DNA of 64,000 nucleotides from Treponema sp. OMZ 787 (GTDB taxonomy: Bacteria; Spirochaetota; Spirochaetia; Treponematales; Treponemataceae): assembly GCF_024181225.1 (NCBI RefSeq), contig NZ_CP051198.1:248001-312000 (forward strand). Reading direction: 5' to 3'. The notes below the pieces were generated by a model. It saw only the letters and a list, made by a program, of their open reading frames with translations, had not been told where the DNA came from and searched no databases. Positions within the stretch are counted from its first letter, which is position 1, and each line of letters opens with the position of its first letter. The translations under genes and the position numbers were made by a program. Positions 1 to 9,877 of the stretch are shown in pieces.

Positions 1-24
1 TACAATTTTTGTTATTATTACACT

Positions 25-861
25 ATGGCACATTGTATAGCTCCGGAAGCGGAAAAAATTTTGGATAAAGAGTTTAAGGTTCTCGATAAAGGTTTTATCA
101 GATTGGTAGATTATATGGGTACTGATGCCCGTATAGTGCAGGCAGCCCGTGTTTCTTATGGAGAAGGCACTAAAACCGTACGGGAAGATGCCGCTTTAAT
201 AGACTATCTTTTGAGGAATAAGCACACCTCTCCATTTGAACAGGTGGTTTTTACCTTTCATGTAAAGCTGCCCATTTTTGTAGCCCGCCAGTGGATTAGG
301 CACAGAACAGCCCGTCTGAACGAAATTTCTGGACGGTATTCCATCTTAAAAGCAGAGTTTTATGTACCCGACGGAAAGGATATCTCCTTGCAAAGCAGCG
401 ACAATAAACAAGGCCGAATGAGTGAGGCCGTTTCTCAAGACCTTCAAAATGAAGTTATAAGCTCTTTGCAAAAACAACAAGAAGAAGTTTATGACGGCTA
501 CTGTAAATTACTCGATAAAAATATAGCAAGGGAACTTGCCAGAATCAATCTCCCTCTTTCTACTTATACCGAATGGTATTGGCAAATAGACCTGCACAAT
601 CTTTTCCATTTTTTGCGGCTGCGCATGGATGCTCATGCACAAAAAGAAATCAGAGACTATGCCGAAGTTATGTTTGAAATTTGTAAAACCGTAGCCCCTC
701 TTGCCTGCGCTTCTTTTGAACGCCATGAAAAAAACGGAGTAAATTTTTCTGCAGAAGAACTTGAAGCCATACATAATTTGATAGCCGGAAAAGAAAGCGG
801 GTTAAAAGGTAAAGAGCTTGAGCGTTTTAACGAAAAACTTAAGAGCGGAAGACAAGTATAA
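25..861 (+). CDS. thyX: Flavin-dependent thymidylate synthase ThyX
   Basis: Makes dTMP from dUMP using FAD, NADPH and methylene-tetrahydrofolate. The family signature RHR-x7-S is present at residues 92-102 (RHRTARLNEIS), followed by GRYS. The usual Ser of RHRxxS is Ala here. At 278 aa it is somewhat longer than the typical 220-260 aa, with an N-terminal extension of about 20 residues and a charged C-terminal tail. Only 24 bases precede the ATG, so the start and promoter cannot be judged well. A potassium transporter gene follows after 18 bp, with no terminator seen between. Family assignment is firm. Confidence 0.95.
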   Translation: MAHCIAPEAEKILDKEFKVLDKGFIRLVDYMGTDARIVQAARVSYGEGTKTVREDAALIDYLLRNKHTSPFEQVVFTFHVKLPIFVARQWIRHRTARLNEISGRYSILKAEFYVPDGKDISLQSSDNKQGRMSEAVSQDLQNEVISSLQKQQEEVYDGYCKLLDKNIARELARINLPLSTYTEWYWQIDLHNLFHFLRLRMDAHAQKEIRDYAEVMFEICKTVAPLACASFERHEKNGVNFSAEELEAIHNLIAGKESGLKGKELERFNEKLKSGRQV

Positions 862-879
862 AACAAAAGGAACAGACAA

Positions 880-2604
880 ATGAGGAAGCGGGATTACTTT
901 GTCGTTGCGGCTTTCGCTTTAAGCCTTGTTCTTTTATTTTTACAGCAATTTTATTCAAAAACTACTTCTGAAATTATTCTCCACATAATAGACATTATTA
1001 TCCTTATCTCTGTACTTGCCGAAACCTTTTTTGCGATCAGACAAGAAAAGTATATACGCAAATATTTTCAAAATAATCTTGTAGACTTTTTAGCAATATT
1101 AATATTCACTACCGTATTTATTGTTTTTAAGATACAAATAAGTCTTAACAATAATGCAGAAGAATTAAATATTGTTTTTGATATTTTTAAAAACATATTT
1201 TTATTCGGAAAAATAATTAGATTAATAAGCAAGAGAGCCGGCTTAACTGCAAAAATTATTTCAAATCCTGCACAAACTTTGATTATTTCTTTTTTTATGG
1301 TTATAATCATCGGCAGTTTTTTACTTATGCTTCCTGCTGCTTCTGCAAACGGTAAACCTTTAAACTTTTTAACAACACTTTTTACCTCCGCATCTGCCGT
1401 GTGCGTTACAGGCCTAAGCGTAATAGATGTTTCTTCCGAACTTACCATAGTAGGAAAATTTATTTTGATTGTTTTAATTCAAGTCGGCGGTTTAGGAATA
1501 ATGGTTTTTTCATTTTTCGGAATGCTTGCCTTCCGGAAAAAAATGACTGTCAGTGAAAAACTTACAATCTCTTACATGGTGAGCGAAGATGACATGTCTA
1601 ACCTTTTTAAAACATTAAGGGTAATTGTCTTATCTACTTTTTTTATAGAAACCTTAAGTGCAGCATTTTTATTTATAGGCTTTTCACGTATTTTAGGATT
1701 CAATCTTAAAGCCCTAGGTTTTGCATTTTTTCATGCAATATCCGCATTTTGTAATGCGGGGTTTGCTCTTTTTTCAAACAACTTGGAATCTTTTACCTCC
1801 GATATTATTATAAACCTCACAATAGGTTTTACAATAATTTTAGGCGGAATAAGTTTTGCCGTTATTTATGATGTTTTGGCTAAGGTTAAAACAAATATAA
1901 CAAATAAGTTTTTGAAGAAAAAAAAGAGCGATTATTTAATGTCGGTAAATACAAAAATGATTTTAAGCCTTACAGTTTTTATTCTTTTTATTTCTTTTGC
2001 TCTTTTTTATTTACTTGAGCACCGCAATACTATGAAAGAATTATCAGTGGGAAGTCAATACCTTGCAAGTTTTTTTCAAGCTATAACATTGCGAACTGCA
2101 GGCTTTTCTACGGTTTCATTTATGAATTTAACAAATGCAACCTTACTTTTTATGATATTTATAATGTTCATGGGAGGAGCTGCAGGAAGTACAGCCGGAG
2201 GAATTAAGCTTAACACTATTGCGGTGGTGTTTGCTTTTTTTAGATCATTTTTAAAAAATCAAAAAACAGTTGTAATCAAAAATATTTCGGTACCTGAGGA
2301 TCAGGTAAAAAAAGCTTTTTTAATTTTCGGCTTCGGACTCGCAGCAATTTCAGTTGGAATTTTTTTATTGACAATTACTGAAAGTCTTCCTTTTTTAGCA
2401 TTATTGTTTGAAACCGTATCAGCCTTTGCAACAGTAGGTCTTTCTACGGGAGTAACCGCCGCTCTTTCACCAGCCGGAAAAATCGTAATAATAATTTTAA
2501 TGTTCATCGGAAGGGTCGGTCCTTTAACTTTTTTAACTGCGGCCGGCACAAAACAAAAGAATGACGATATAGAATATCCTTATGGAAATATAGCTATAGG
2601 ATAA
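880..2604 (+). CDS. ktrB: TrkH/KtrB-type potassium uptake channel subunit
   Basis: Membrane pore subunit of a potassium uptake system. At 574 aa it carries several hydrophobic helices and the four degenerate P-loops of the superfamily: AVCVTGLSV, SAFCNAGFALF, TLRTAGFSTV and SAFATVGLSTG. The N-terminal ~100 residues form extra transmembrane helices before the first repeat. A ribosome site (AAAAGGAAC) precedes the ATG. The cytosolic RCK subunit gene follows after 14 bp, so the two are probably an operon and a working Ktr/Trk pair. KtrB versus TrkH naming cannot be settled by eye; the single-RCK partner favours Ktr. Confidence 0.9.
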   Translation: MRKRDYFVVAAFALSLVLLFLQQFYSKTTSEIILHIIDIIILISVLAETFFAIRQEKYIRKYFQNNLVDFLAILIFTTVFIVFKIQISLNNNAEELNIVFDIFKNIFLFGKIIRLISKRAGLTAKIISNPAQTLIISFFMVIIIGSFLLMLPAASANGKPLNFLTTLFTSASAVCVTGLSVIDVSSELTIVGKFILIVLIQVGGLGIMVFSFFGMLAFRKKMTVSEKLTISYMVSEDDMSNLFKTLRVIVLSTFFIETLSAAFLFIGFSRILGFNLKALGFAFFHAISAFCNAGFALFSNNLESFTSDIIINLTIGFTIILGGISFAVIYDVLAKVKTNITNKFLKKKKSDYLMSVNTKMILSLTVFILFISFALFYLLEHRNTMKELSVGSQYLASFFQAITLRTAGFSTVSFMNLTNATLLFMIFIMFMGGAAGSTAGGIKLNTIAVVFAFFRSFLKNQKTVVIKNISVPEDQVKKAFLIFGFGLAAISVGIFLLTITESLPFLALLFETVSAFATVGLSTGVTAALSPAGKIVIIILMFIGRVGPLTFLTAAGTKQKNDDIEYPYGNIAIG

Positions 2605-2618
2605 GGGAGGAAAATATT

Positions 2619-3311
2619 ATGGAAACAAATAAAAACTTTGCTGTCATAGGTTTGGGAGAATTCGGATCAAGGATTTGTGAAGTTCTTGTAGACGGAGGAG
2701 CTTCAGTAGTGGCCTTTGATCATGATATTCAAGCAGTGGAAAGAATAAAAAAAATTGTTCCGGCAGCAATGCTTGTAGAAACTACAAATGAAGAAGCTCT
2801 TTTAAAAGCTCCTTTAGATGATGTAGAAGTTGCAATCGTCGCTATTGGCAATAATATAGAAGCAAGCGTTTTAACTACTACTCTTTTAAAACAAAGAGAT
2901 ATTCCCTATGTTTTAGCCCGTGCTGTTTCACCTCTCCATGCAACAGTTTTAAGAAGAGTAGGTGCAAACGAAGTTTTAAATATTGAAATATCGGCTGCGA
3001 CAAGAATTGCAAGGCGTCTTATTTCCCCTGATGTAATGGATTCAATTGCAGTCACAAAGGATTTTTCAATAAGGGAAATTATTGTTCCGAAATTTTTTAT
3101 CGGAAAAACCGTTGGTGCTCTTGCTCTAAAAGAAAAATTTAACATTAACCTTATTGCCCTTGTAAGAATGGATTTGGATATAGATTCTGTCGGTAACCCT
3201 GTCAAACAGGAAGCTATGCATTATCCTGAAGATGATTTTGAGTTGAGAGAAGGTGATAAACTTTTTTTGATAGGCTCAAATATAAAACTTGAAGAATTTA
3301 GAAATATGTAA
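2619..3311 (+). CDS. ktrA: KtrA/TrkA-type RCK regulatory subunit
   Basis: Cytosolic nucleotide-binding regulator of the adjacent potassium channel. Residues 7-17 hold a Rossmann dinucleotide-binding loop (AVIGLGEFGSR) followed by an acidic strand end (VVAFDHD). The C-terminal half (~140-230) is a TrkA-C-like domain ending in REGDKLFLIGS. At 230 aa it has one RCK unit, as in KtrA, rather than two as in E. coli TrkA. A strong GGGAGG ribosome site lies just upstream. Its 3' end precedes the next gene by 10 bp, suggesting one transcript. Confidence 0.92.
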   Translation: METNKNFAVIGLGEFGSRICEVLVDGGASVVAFDHDIQAVERIKKIVPAAMLVETTNEEALLKAPLDDVEVAIVAIGNNIEASVLTTTLLKQRDIPYVLARAVSPLHATVLRRVGANEVLNIEISAATRIARRLISPDVMDSIAVTKDFSIREIIVPKFFIGKTVGALALKEKFNINLIALVRMDLDIDSVGNPVKQEAMHYPEDDFELREGDKLFLIGSNIKLEEFRNM

Positions 3312-3321
3312 GGGTGCAAAT

Positions 3322-4068
3322 ATGATTTTTATTGGAAAAAAATTATTATTTATAAGTTTAGCGGTCTCATTTATTTTTATACTTGCAACTGCCTTTTGGG
3401 CATTCTTTGTCGGTATGAGAGTTCCGCTTAAAGGAGACTCCGAACTTGTTTTGTTTTTAGGATTTATACTTTCGCTCTTGCAATTAATTATAATTATAAA
3501 CATTATTATAGGCGCGGTAAAAAAGAAAAAAGATTTTTTAAGCCTAATGGAAACTATAAAAACCGGAGGAATTTTATCTGAAAAGAAAGTTGCAAAACTG
3601 GGTTCTGCAGGCTTTGCATTAAAAGACGCTCTTGAAGCCGCAAGCACAATTACTTCGCAAAAAAGTGTAAAAATTGCAGGGCTTAACGGATTGATGAGAA
3701 GTTTGATTAGTATGATAGATATACCTCTTGTTGTAATCAACCTTAACGGAGAAATTATAGATGCATCTCAAAAAATAAAAGCCGAAAAAAATTATAATAA
3801 GGATTTAAATATTTCGGATCTTATACCTCAAGTAAATATCAGGCAAGCCTTTAAAGAAGCATCAGTCAGTCATCTTCCTGTAGAACAAGGAGACAATATT
3901 TTAGTACCTGTTTTTTCAACACTGGGAGATATAACATATTTTTTAGTTGACACATCTAAGAGCGGAGCTTTAAGTAAATTTATCAATACCTTTATACCTC
4001 CAAAAAAAGAAGAATCTGCCAAACAAACAAAAAAAAGATTTTTTAAAATTTTAAATAGTAAAAAATAA
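3322..4068 (+). CDS. Membrane protein with PAS-like domain, function unknown
   Basis: No family is recognised with certainty. Two hydrophobic helices near the N terminus (about residues 7-30 and 42-62) are followed by a cytosolic part. Its stretch MIDIPLVVINLNGEIIDAS looks like the start of a PAS sensor fold. The C terminus is Lys-rich. No kinase or methyl-accepting module follows, so it may be a sensor subunit without its own output. I chose the ATG at 3322 because AAGGG lies just upstream; a longer reading from 3289 would overlap the RCK gene. It lies between the potassium genes and moxR. Confidence 0.6.
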   Translation: MIFIGKKLLFISLAVSFIFILATAFWAFFVGMRVPLKGDSELVLFLGFILSLLQLIIIINIIIGAVKKKKDFLSLMETIKTGGILSEKKVAKLGSAGFALKDALEAASTITSQKSVKIAGLNGLMRSLISMIDIPLVVINLNGEIIDASQKIKAEKNYNKDLNISDLIPQVNIRQAFKEASVSHLPVEQGDNILVPVFSTLGDITYFLVDTSKSGALSKFINTFIPPKKEESAKQTKKRFFKILNSKK

Positions 4069-4134
4069 ACACCTATTTGCAAGCCCGATTTTCAACCTCT
4101 TGCACAATTTTAATATAAGGCGTAAAATAATACT

Positions 4135-5154
4135 ATGATTGATACAAGCTATAAAACGATAATAGAAAATTTTAAAGCAAAGATGGCTCAACGGATTGTA
4201 GGCCAGCAAGAACTCATAGAAGGAATTTTAACTGCATATATTGCAGGCGGCCATGTGCTCCTTGAAGGCGTACCGGGTCTTGCAAAAACTCTCATAGTAA
4301 AAACCTTTGCCGAGCTGTCCAATGTAAGTTTTAAGCGTATTCAATTTACTCCGGACCTTCTTCCTGCCGATTTGATAGGAACTCTGATTTATCAACAAAG
4401 CATCGGGAAGTTTTCCGTAAGGCGGGGACCGGTTTTTGCAAATATTATTTTGGCTGATGAAATAAATAGGGCTCCTGCAAAGGTACAGTCCGCCCTTTTG
4501 GAAGCTATGGCCGAAGGACAGGTTACAATCGGAGAAAATTCCTATTCCCTGCCTTCTCCTTTTTTTGTACTTGCCACACAAAACCCAATCGAGCAGGAGG
4601 GAACCTATCCTCTTCCCGAAGCAGAGCTTGACCGCTTTTTATTAAAATTATTTGTTCCCTATCCTTCTATTCAAGAAGAAATAGATATAGTAAATAAATT
4701 TTCAAGCCTAAAGCCGAATCAAAACATTGGACAAGGCTTGGGCCTAAGCTCAAGTGCCGGCCCGGCCGAAGCAATCCTCACACAGGAAAACTTAGAAACT
4801 CTCAGGAATGCCGTAGAGCAGGTAAAGTGTTCTCCCGAAATTACAAGCTATATAGTTTCAATCATTGCCGCAACAAGGCCTGTAAAAAATGTAAAGCAGG
4901 ATGATTATATTCACGGGAATTACCTAAGCTATATTCTTTACGGAGCATCCCCGCGTGCAGGAATAGCTATTCAAAAATGTGCAAAAGTAAAAGCCCTATT
5001 CAGCGGAAGAGACTATGTAATACCGGAGGATGTAAAGGCTGTCGCCTACGCAGCTTTGAGGCATAGACTTAAACTTTCTTATGAGGCCGCCGCCGATAAC
5101 TTGACAGCTGACGATATTATTGAAAAGCTTTTGGGAATTGTGCCCCAGCCGTAA
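4135..5154 (+). CDS. MoxR-family AAA+ ATPase
   Basis: MoxR ATPases act as chaperone-like factors, often with VWA-domain partners. The Walker A motif is GVPGLAKT (residues 45-52), Walker B is ILADEINR (about 105-112) and sensor 1 is FVLATQNP. The length of 339 aa is typical. No DUF58 or VWA partner gene follows; instead the next gene is convergent and the two 3' ends overlap by 38 bp (5117-5154). This leaves the MoxR unit without its usual operon, which is a little unusual. Confidence 0.93.
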   Translation: MIDTSYKTIIENFKAKMAQRIVGQQELIEGILTAYIAGGHVLLEGVPGLAKTLIVKTFAELSNVSFKRIQFTPDLLPADLIGTLIYQQSIGKFSVRRGPVFANIILADEINRAPAKVQSALLEAMAEGQVTIGENSYSLPSPFFVLATQNPIEQEGTYPLPEAELDRFLLKLFVPYPSIQEEIDIVNKFSSLKPNQNIGQGLGLSSSAGPAEAILTQENLETLRNAVEQVKCSPEITSYIVSIIAATRPVKNVKQDDYIHGNYLSYILYGASPRAGIAIQKCAKVKALFSGRDYVIPEDVKAVAYAALRHRLKLSYEAAADNLTADDIIEKLLGIVPQP

Positions 5155-6415
5155 TCTTAGATACATCAGCAATAAGAGAAATAATTTTACTTGTTTCAAC
5201 CTTTTCTATCTTGAAGTCTACTTCTCCTACGCTAATAAGCTCACCTTCTTTAGGAAGATATTCTGCCGTTTCAAGTACAAGGCCGCCTATCGTATCGTTA
5301 TAATCGGAATGAAAATCTGTATTTAAAATTTTATTTAACTGAATAATAGGAGCCGATCCCGGGATCATAATATGAGTACCGTCAACAATCTTCATTCCGC
5401 TTAAGGGATTTGTTTTTGTTTTAGCATATTCATCTTGAATTGAACCGAAAATAGCCGTACTTATATCGTCAATTGTGATAAGCCCCGCAGTCGAACCGTA
5501 TTCATCTATTACAAAGGCCATATTTCTCTTATTTTTACTCATTGTTTTTATTGCAGAAAAAATATTTGCAGTTTTCGGAATAAACAAGGCCGGCCTTATA
5601 ATTTTATTTATATCCATTTCAGCCTTATGACTTTTATAAAACAATAGATCCTTATAATGGACGCTTCCTATTATGTTATCCTTTTCCGTCTTGTAAACAG
5701 GCAGGCGGGAAAACATTGTTTTACGGAAAATACTTATCATCTTTTCGGGAGCCGAATTAATATCGAAGCCGACAAAGTCTTCTTTTTTTGTCATTATACT
5801 TTGCAGTTTTAACTCATGCAGTCTTACAGCTCTTTTAATTAACTCATGCTCTCCCGTTTGAAAAGTACCGTCAGCTAAACTTATGTTTATAAGCGTTTCC
5901 AAATAATCTTCTGATAAGTCTGAGATTTGATTTTCCCTTCGCTTTGAAACGGATTTAATAATAAAATTGGACATGAGCGAAAAAATAAAAACAATCGGTT
6001 TTAAAAATAATCTTACAATCGATAGAGGAATCAAAAATGTTTTTGTAATTTCTACGGCATTATAAGCCGCTATAGCTTTTGGTAAAATTTCTGCAAAGAT
6101 AATTATAAGAACTGTTGTAACAGCAGTAGCTGCCGGAATATGCTGCTGCCCGTACATATCAATTACAAATGCAGTTATCAATGCAGAAGAAAGAGTGTTT
6201 ACAAAATTGGTACCTATCAGGGTTGCACTTACAATCTCATCTTTTTTTTCAATAAGAAAAGCAAGAGTCTTACTTTTTTTTGTCCGGCTTTTTTTTATTG
6301 CCTTATACTCAGTCCTCGTTATTGCAGTAATTGCCGTTTCGGATGCAGAAAAGAAAAATGCACAAAGGAGAAGAGCTATAAATTCGACTATCATTAAAGC
6401 TAATTCAAATTTCAT
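5117..6415 (-). CDS. CNNM/CorC-HlyC family membrane protein (CBS pair), copy 2
   Basis: Probable divalent-cation transport or efflux protein of the hemolysin-C/CNNM family. The N-terminal ~140 residues form a DUF21 transmembrane domain (SASETAITAI, GTNFVNTLSSALITAF). Two CBS domains follow (about 200-320, with VIDEYGSTAGLITIDD) and then a CorC_HlyC domain (YNDTIGGLVLETAEYLP). It starts 4 bp inside the end of the upstream paralogue (ATGA overlap), so the two are translationally coupled. The tandem probably arose by duplication and may form a heterodimer. Confidence 0.88.
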   Translation of the reverse strand: MKFELALMIVEFIALLLCAFFFSASETAITAITRTEYKAIKKSRTKKSKTLAFLIEKKDEIVSATLIGTNFVNTLSSALITAFVIDMYGQQHIPAATAVTTVLIIIFAEILPKAIAAYNAVEITKTFLIPLSIVRLFLKPIVFIFSLMSNFIIKSVSKRRENQISDLSEDYLETLINISLADGTFQTGEHELIKRAVRLHELKLQSIMTKKEDFVGFDINSAPEKMISIFRKTMFSRLPVYKTEKDNIIGSVHYKDLLFYKSHKAEMDINKIIRPALFIPKTANIFSAIKTMSKNKRNMAFVIDEYGSTAGLITIDDISTAIFGSIQDEYAKTKTNPLSGMKIVDGTHIMIPGSAPIIQLNKILNTDFHSDYNDTIGGLVLETAEYLPKEGELISVGEVDFKIEKVETSKIISLIADVSKITAGAQFPKAFQ

Positions 6416-7731
6416 TCTTCATCTCCTGCAATATTTACTTCCAGTTCGCTTATTCTGTTTCCTTCAGTTTTGATAACCGTAAAATTATAGTTTTCTATTT
6501 TTATTGTAGAACCGATTTGCGGAACCTCTCCGCATTTTTCCATAATCAAGCCGCCTATTGTGTCATAATACTCGGAAGAAAACGAAGTGCTTAGATCCTC
6601 ATTTAAATCGCTAAGTCTCATGCTGCCCAAAATAGTCTGACTAAGATTTTGAGTCGACTCATCATTTATATTATCAAGATTGGGTTCTTCTGCAGCCGCA
6701 TCATCCGTATCATACTCATCGGCAATGTTCCCGAATATCTCTTCATTTAAGTCTTCAAGAGTTGCAATACCCAAGGTACCGCCGTACTCATCGATGACCA
6801 CAACCATGTTCTGTTTTTCTTTTCTAAATATTTCCTGCAATTTTGAAAGCTCGGTATTTTCAAAAACAAGAACAGGCTTCCGCAGATATTTTTTTATATC
6901 GAATTTTTCTTTTGATTCTTGTAAGAAATCTTTTGCTGCAGCTTCCGAAAACAAAAAATCTTTAATATAAAAAATGCCGATAATTTCATCTATGTCTTCT
7001 TCATAAACCGGAAATCTTGAAAATCTTGAAGAATGAGAAAGCTCTATAATTTCTTTCGGGTTTACATCAGCTGTAAGCCCAATTATATCCGGCCTCGGAG
7101 TCATAATATTTTTTACGGTTATGTCTCCGTAGCTTAATATTTTTTCGAGAACAGCCTTTTCTTCAGAACGCAGATCGCCATGCTCCTGCCTTACATCAAA
7201 GAAATCTTTTAAGTCTGCATCGGTTAAGGCCTCATTTGATTGCAGATTTTTTACGCCTAAAAATTTTAAAAAGAATTTTGTAAAGCCCGAAAAAAGCCAT
7301 TCAAGAGGAGCTAGAATTTTAATTAAAAATAAAATAAAGCCTGAGAATTTTAAGGCTATCGGTTCGGAAAAGACCAAGGCAACGGACTTAGGCAGTATTT
7401 CACCGAAGATTAAAATTGCAATAGTTGCAGCCGTTACAGCAATGCTTAATCCCTTTGCTCCGGCTAATTCTACCATCAGGGCGGTTAAAATAACGGAGAT
7501 TAAAATATTTACCAGACTATTTCCTATCAAAGAAGTTGTTAAAAATTTTTGTTTATCTTTTAAAATCTTTTCAACTCTTGCAGCCTTTTTATTTTTCTTT
7601 TCGCGTAAATATTTTATCTTCAATTTATTTACGGATAAAAAGGCCGTTTCTCCCGACGAAAACATCATCGATAAAAAAAGCAGAATAACTAAAAGTATAA
7701 TATAAAGCCATTGCGGCGGAGGCTCGTTCAT
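6412..7731 (-). CDS. CNNM/CorC-HlyC family membrane protein (CBS pair), copy 1
   Basis: Same architecture as its downstream neighbour: a DUF21 membrane domain with SSGETAFLSV near residue 26, two CBS domains (VVIDEYGGTLGIATLEDL) and a C-terminal CorC_HlyC domain (YYDTIGGLIMEKCGEVP). An acidic insertion of about 30 residues (DEYDTDDAAAEEPNLD) sits between CBS2 and the CorC domain and is absent from the other copy. Likely role is magnesium or cobalt handling at the inner membrane. It lies 9 bp downstream of the P-II/DUF1538 pair, so the four genes may be one operon. Confidence 0.88.
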   Translation of the reverse strand: MNEPPPQWLYIILLVILLFLSMMFSSGETAFLSVNKLKIKYLREKKNKKAARVEKILKDKQKFLTTSLIGNSLVNILISVILTALMVELAGAKGLSIAVTAATIAILIFGEILPKSVALVFSEPIALKFSGFILFLIKILAPLEWLFSGFTKFFLKFLGVKNLQSNEALTDADLKDFFDVRQEHGDLRSEEKAVLEKILSYGDITVKNIMTPRPDIIGLTADVNPKEIIELSHSSRFSRFPVYEEDIDEIIGIFYIKDFLFSEAAAKDFLQESKEKFDIKKYLRKPVLVFENTELSKLQEIFRKEKQNMVVVIDEYGGTLGIATLEDLNEEIFGNIADEYDTDDAAAEEPNLDNINDESTQNLSQTILGSMRLSDLNEDLSTSFSSEYYDTIGGLIMEKCGEVPQIGSTIKIENYNFTVIKTEGNRISELEVNIAGDEE

Positions 7732-7740
7732 CCTGTAAAC

Positions 7741-8388
7741 CTATTTTATACCGTAAGCCTTGCTTATAGGAATAACAAAAAGAATTCCATGGCCGTCTTT
7801 TTCCACATCGGAATTTTTTCTGATTGCTTCAACTACATTATCAAGCTGCTCATCATCAACAATGGTTAAAACAATTTCTTTTTCGGGTTCAATTTCCATG
7901 TCAAAGATAAGCTTTGTTTGATTAAGCCCGGAGCCTCTTGCATGAATTATTGTTCCGCCGCGTGCTCCGGCTTCTAAAGAAGCATCGACAACTTCATTTG
8001 CTTTTCCTCTATTAACAACAGTAAATATTGCAGACTTCATAGTTTTTACCTCCTCCCGCTTAAATACGGGCTTTTCATCATCAAGAGTGTTTTCAATATT
8101 AATAAAACTTAAAGGCATACGGAATGCTATACCGAAATTTTTCCTCGTAAGATTGAACTTTTTATTCAACTCATCCATAAGACCGTCTAAAAATTCTCCA
8201 TTTCCGGCCGTCAAAATCAATTCTTTTCGTGTTTCTTGAATCCCTAAAAAATCAAGCAGTTTACTTTTTACAGTACCGAAGGCAATCATTATTGTTGCTC
8301 CGGTAAGTCCCTTCTCCTTAGCGTACCTTACTATTTTAGTTGCACGCCCGAAAGGAACTAAAATTATTAAAAGGGAAAAATCGTTCAT
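7741..8388 (-). CDS. Two-domain P-II-like signalling protein
   Basis: A 215-residue protein that appears to contain two P-II/GlnB-like folds in tandem (about 1-100 and 117-215). The second half shows a P-II-type T-loop to B-loop pattern: FTVVNRGKANEVVDASLEAGARGGTI is present in part, followed by EIVLTIVDDEQLDNVVEAI. The uridylylation tyrosine of GlnB is not evident. It overlaps the DUF1538 gene by 4 bp (ATGA). That coupling suggests it regulates the neighbouring membrane protein, as P-II does with AmtB, but this is inference. Confidence 0.75.
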   Translation of the reverse strand: MNDFSLLIILVPFGRATKIVRYAKEKGLTGATIMIAFGTVKSKLLDFLGIQETRKELILTAGNGEFLDGLMDELNKKFNLTRKNFGIAFRMPLSFINIENTLDDEKPVFKREEVKTMKSAIFTVVNRGKANEVVDASLEAGARGGTIIHARGSGLNQTKLIFDMEIEPEKEIVLTIVDDEQLDNVVEAIRKNSDVEKDGHGILFVIPISKAYGIK

Positions 8389-9866
8389 TTTTGTTCTCCT
8401 GCACTTTTAATCTTAAATATCAATCCTAAAATTTGCAGCGAAATAATAGGAGCCAAAGCTACGGCTGCGATTATTCCAAAACCGTCTATCAATACATTTG
8501 CTGTCGGAGTGGAATTAGCAAGGCCTTGAGCAAGTGATAAAACAAAGGTCGCAGTCATGGGGCCTGAAGCAACACCTCCGGCATCAAAGGCTATACTTAC
8601 AAATAAATCCGGAACAACAATGGACAATAAAAGTGAAATTATATATCCGGGTAAAAGCATATGCCATAACTGAAAAGACGGTTCTATAATTCTAAGTAAC
8701 GAAAGCATTACCGCAAAACTGACACCGATACATAAAAAGATTAAAACTATCTTACGCGGAATATGACCGCTCGTTACGTTTTCTATTTGTACCGTCAAAA
8801 CATAAACGGCAGGCTCAGCTAGAATAGAAACAATACCTATCAAGGCTCCGATAAAAAGAATTAAGGGCCTAGTTCCTATTTCGCCTAAGCGGCTTCCCAT
8901 AGCTATTCCTACATCCAAGAAACCCGATTTTGCTCCCCACATAAATAGAAATAAACCTATCAATGTAATTATAAGACCTTTAATAACCGGAATTAAATCT
9001 TTAGCCCTCAATTTAATACTAATAAAGTTTGTAATTAAAAATATTACCGTTAAGGGTAAAAGGGATAAAAAACATTCATAAAGTACCGGCAAAAAGTGTT
9101 CCGCAAAGGGATAAAATATCCGTGCATGAACATCCAAATTGAAAACAAAATCGTCGGCAGAAATTTCTTTTGTTTTTCCGAATACGCTTAATGCCAACAC
9201 AGCTACGATTGCTCCGGCAGAGGCCATACCTACAAGGCCGAAAGCATCTCGCTCAGAAGCAGCCGAGTCTTTTTTCATCTCTGAAACACCGGCAGCCAAG
9301 GCCAAAATAAAGGGCACGGTTATAGCTCCCGTAGTTGTTCCCGACGAATCGAAGGCTATCGAAATAAACGCCGAAGAAGAAAAAAGAGAGAGTAAAAATA
9401 TAACTCCATAAGAAAGAGCAAAAATGATTTTTTGAGAAACATTAAATACGGTTCTCAAAATACCGAAAACCACAAAAGCTGCAACACCGACGGAAACAAC
9501 TACTATTAGCCTTAATGCGGGAATCCCGTTCTTAGTTACCGTCTTTACCTGACTTGCCAAAATTTGTAAATCGGGCTCTGCAATCGAAATTAAAAAACCG
9601 AGGGCGAAACCGCCTAAAATCAAAATCAGAATTTTATTCCGCTTTGTAATTTCTTTTCCCATTTGTAAACCGATTTTTGTAACGCTCATCTCGATTCCAA
9701 ATAGAAAAAAAGCCAGTCCGAATATTATGCATACACTCCCGATTAAAAATCTAATAAAGACATGATAATCGATATGAATAAATGCAAAATTCAAGATTGT
9801 TGTCAAAATGACGATTGGTAAAACCGACATTAAAACTTCTTTAAATTTATCAACTAAGATATTCAT
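8385..9866 (-). CDS. DUF1538 family multi-pass membrane protein
   Basis: Polytopic inner-membrane protein of 493 aa with about twelve hydrophobic segments. It has an internal duplication: motifs of the type AFDSSGTTTGAITVPF and AFDAGGVASGPMTATF appear in each half, as do AEPDLQILASQV and AEPAVYVLTVQI. Inverted or parallel two-fold repeats like this are typical of transporters. The substrate is unknown. The gene is translationally coupled to a double P-II protein, a pairing I recall for DUF1538, which suggests nitrogen- or nucleotide-linked control. Confidence 0.75.
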   Translation of the reverse strand: MNILVDKFKEVLMSVLPIVILTTILNFAFIHIDYHVFIRFLIGSVCIIFGLAFFLFGIEMSVTKIGLQMGKEITKRNKILILILGGFALGFLISIAEPDLQILASQVKTVTKNGIPALRLIVVVSVGVAAFVVFGILRTVFNVSQKIIFALSYGVIFLLSLFSSSAFISIAFDSSGTTTGAITVPFILALAAGVSEMKKDSAASERDAFGLVGMASAGAIVAVLALSVFGKTKEISADDFVFNLDVHARIFYPFAEHFLPVLYECFLSLLPLTVIFLITNFISIKLRAKDLIPVIKGLIITLIGLFLFMWGAKSGFLDVGIAMGSRLGEIGTRPLILFIGALIGIVSILAEPAVYVLTVQIENVTSGHIPRKIVLIFLCIGVSFAVMLSLLRIIEPSFQLWHMLLPGYIISLLLSIVVPDLFVSIAFDAGGVASGPMTATFVLSLAQGLANSTPTANVLIDGFGIIAAVALAPIISLQILGLIFKIKSAGEQK

Positions 9867-9877
9867 ATTTTAAAATC

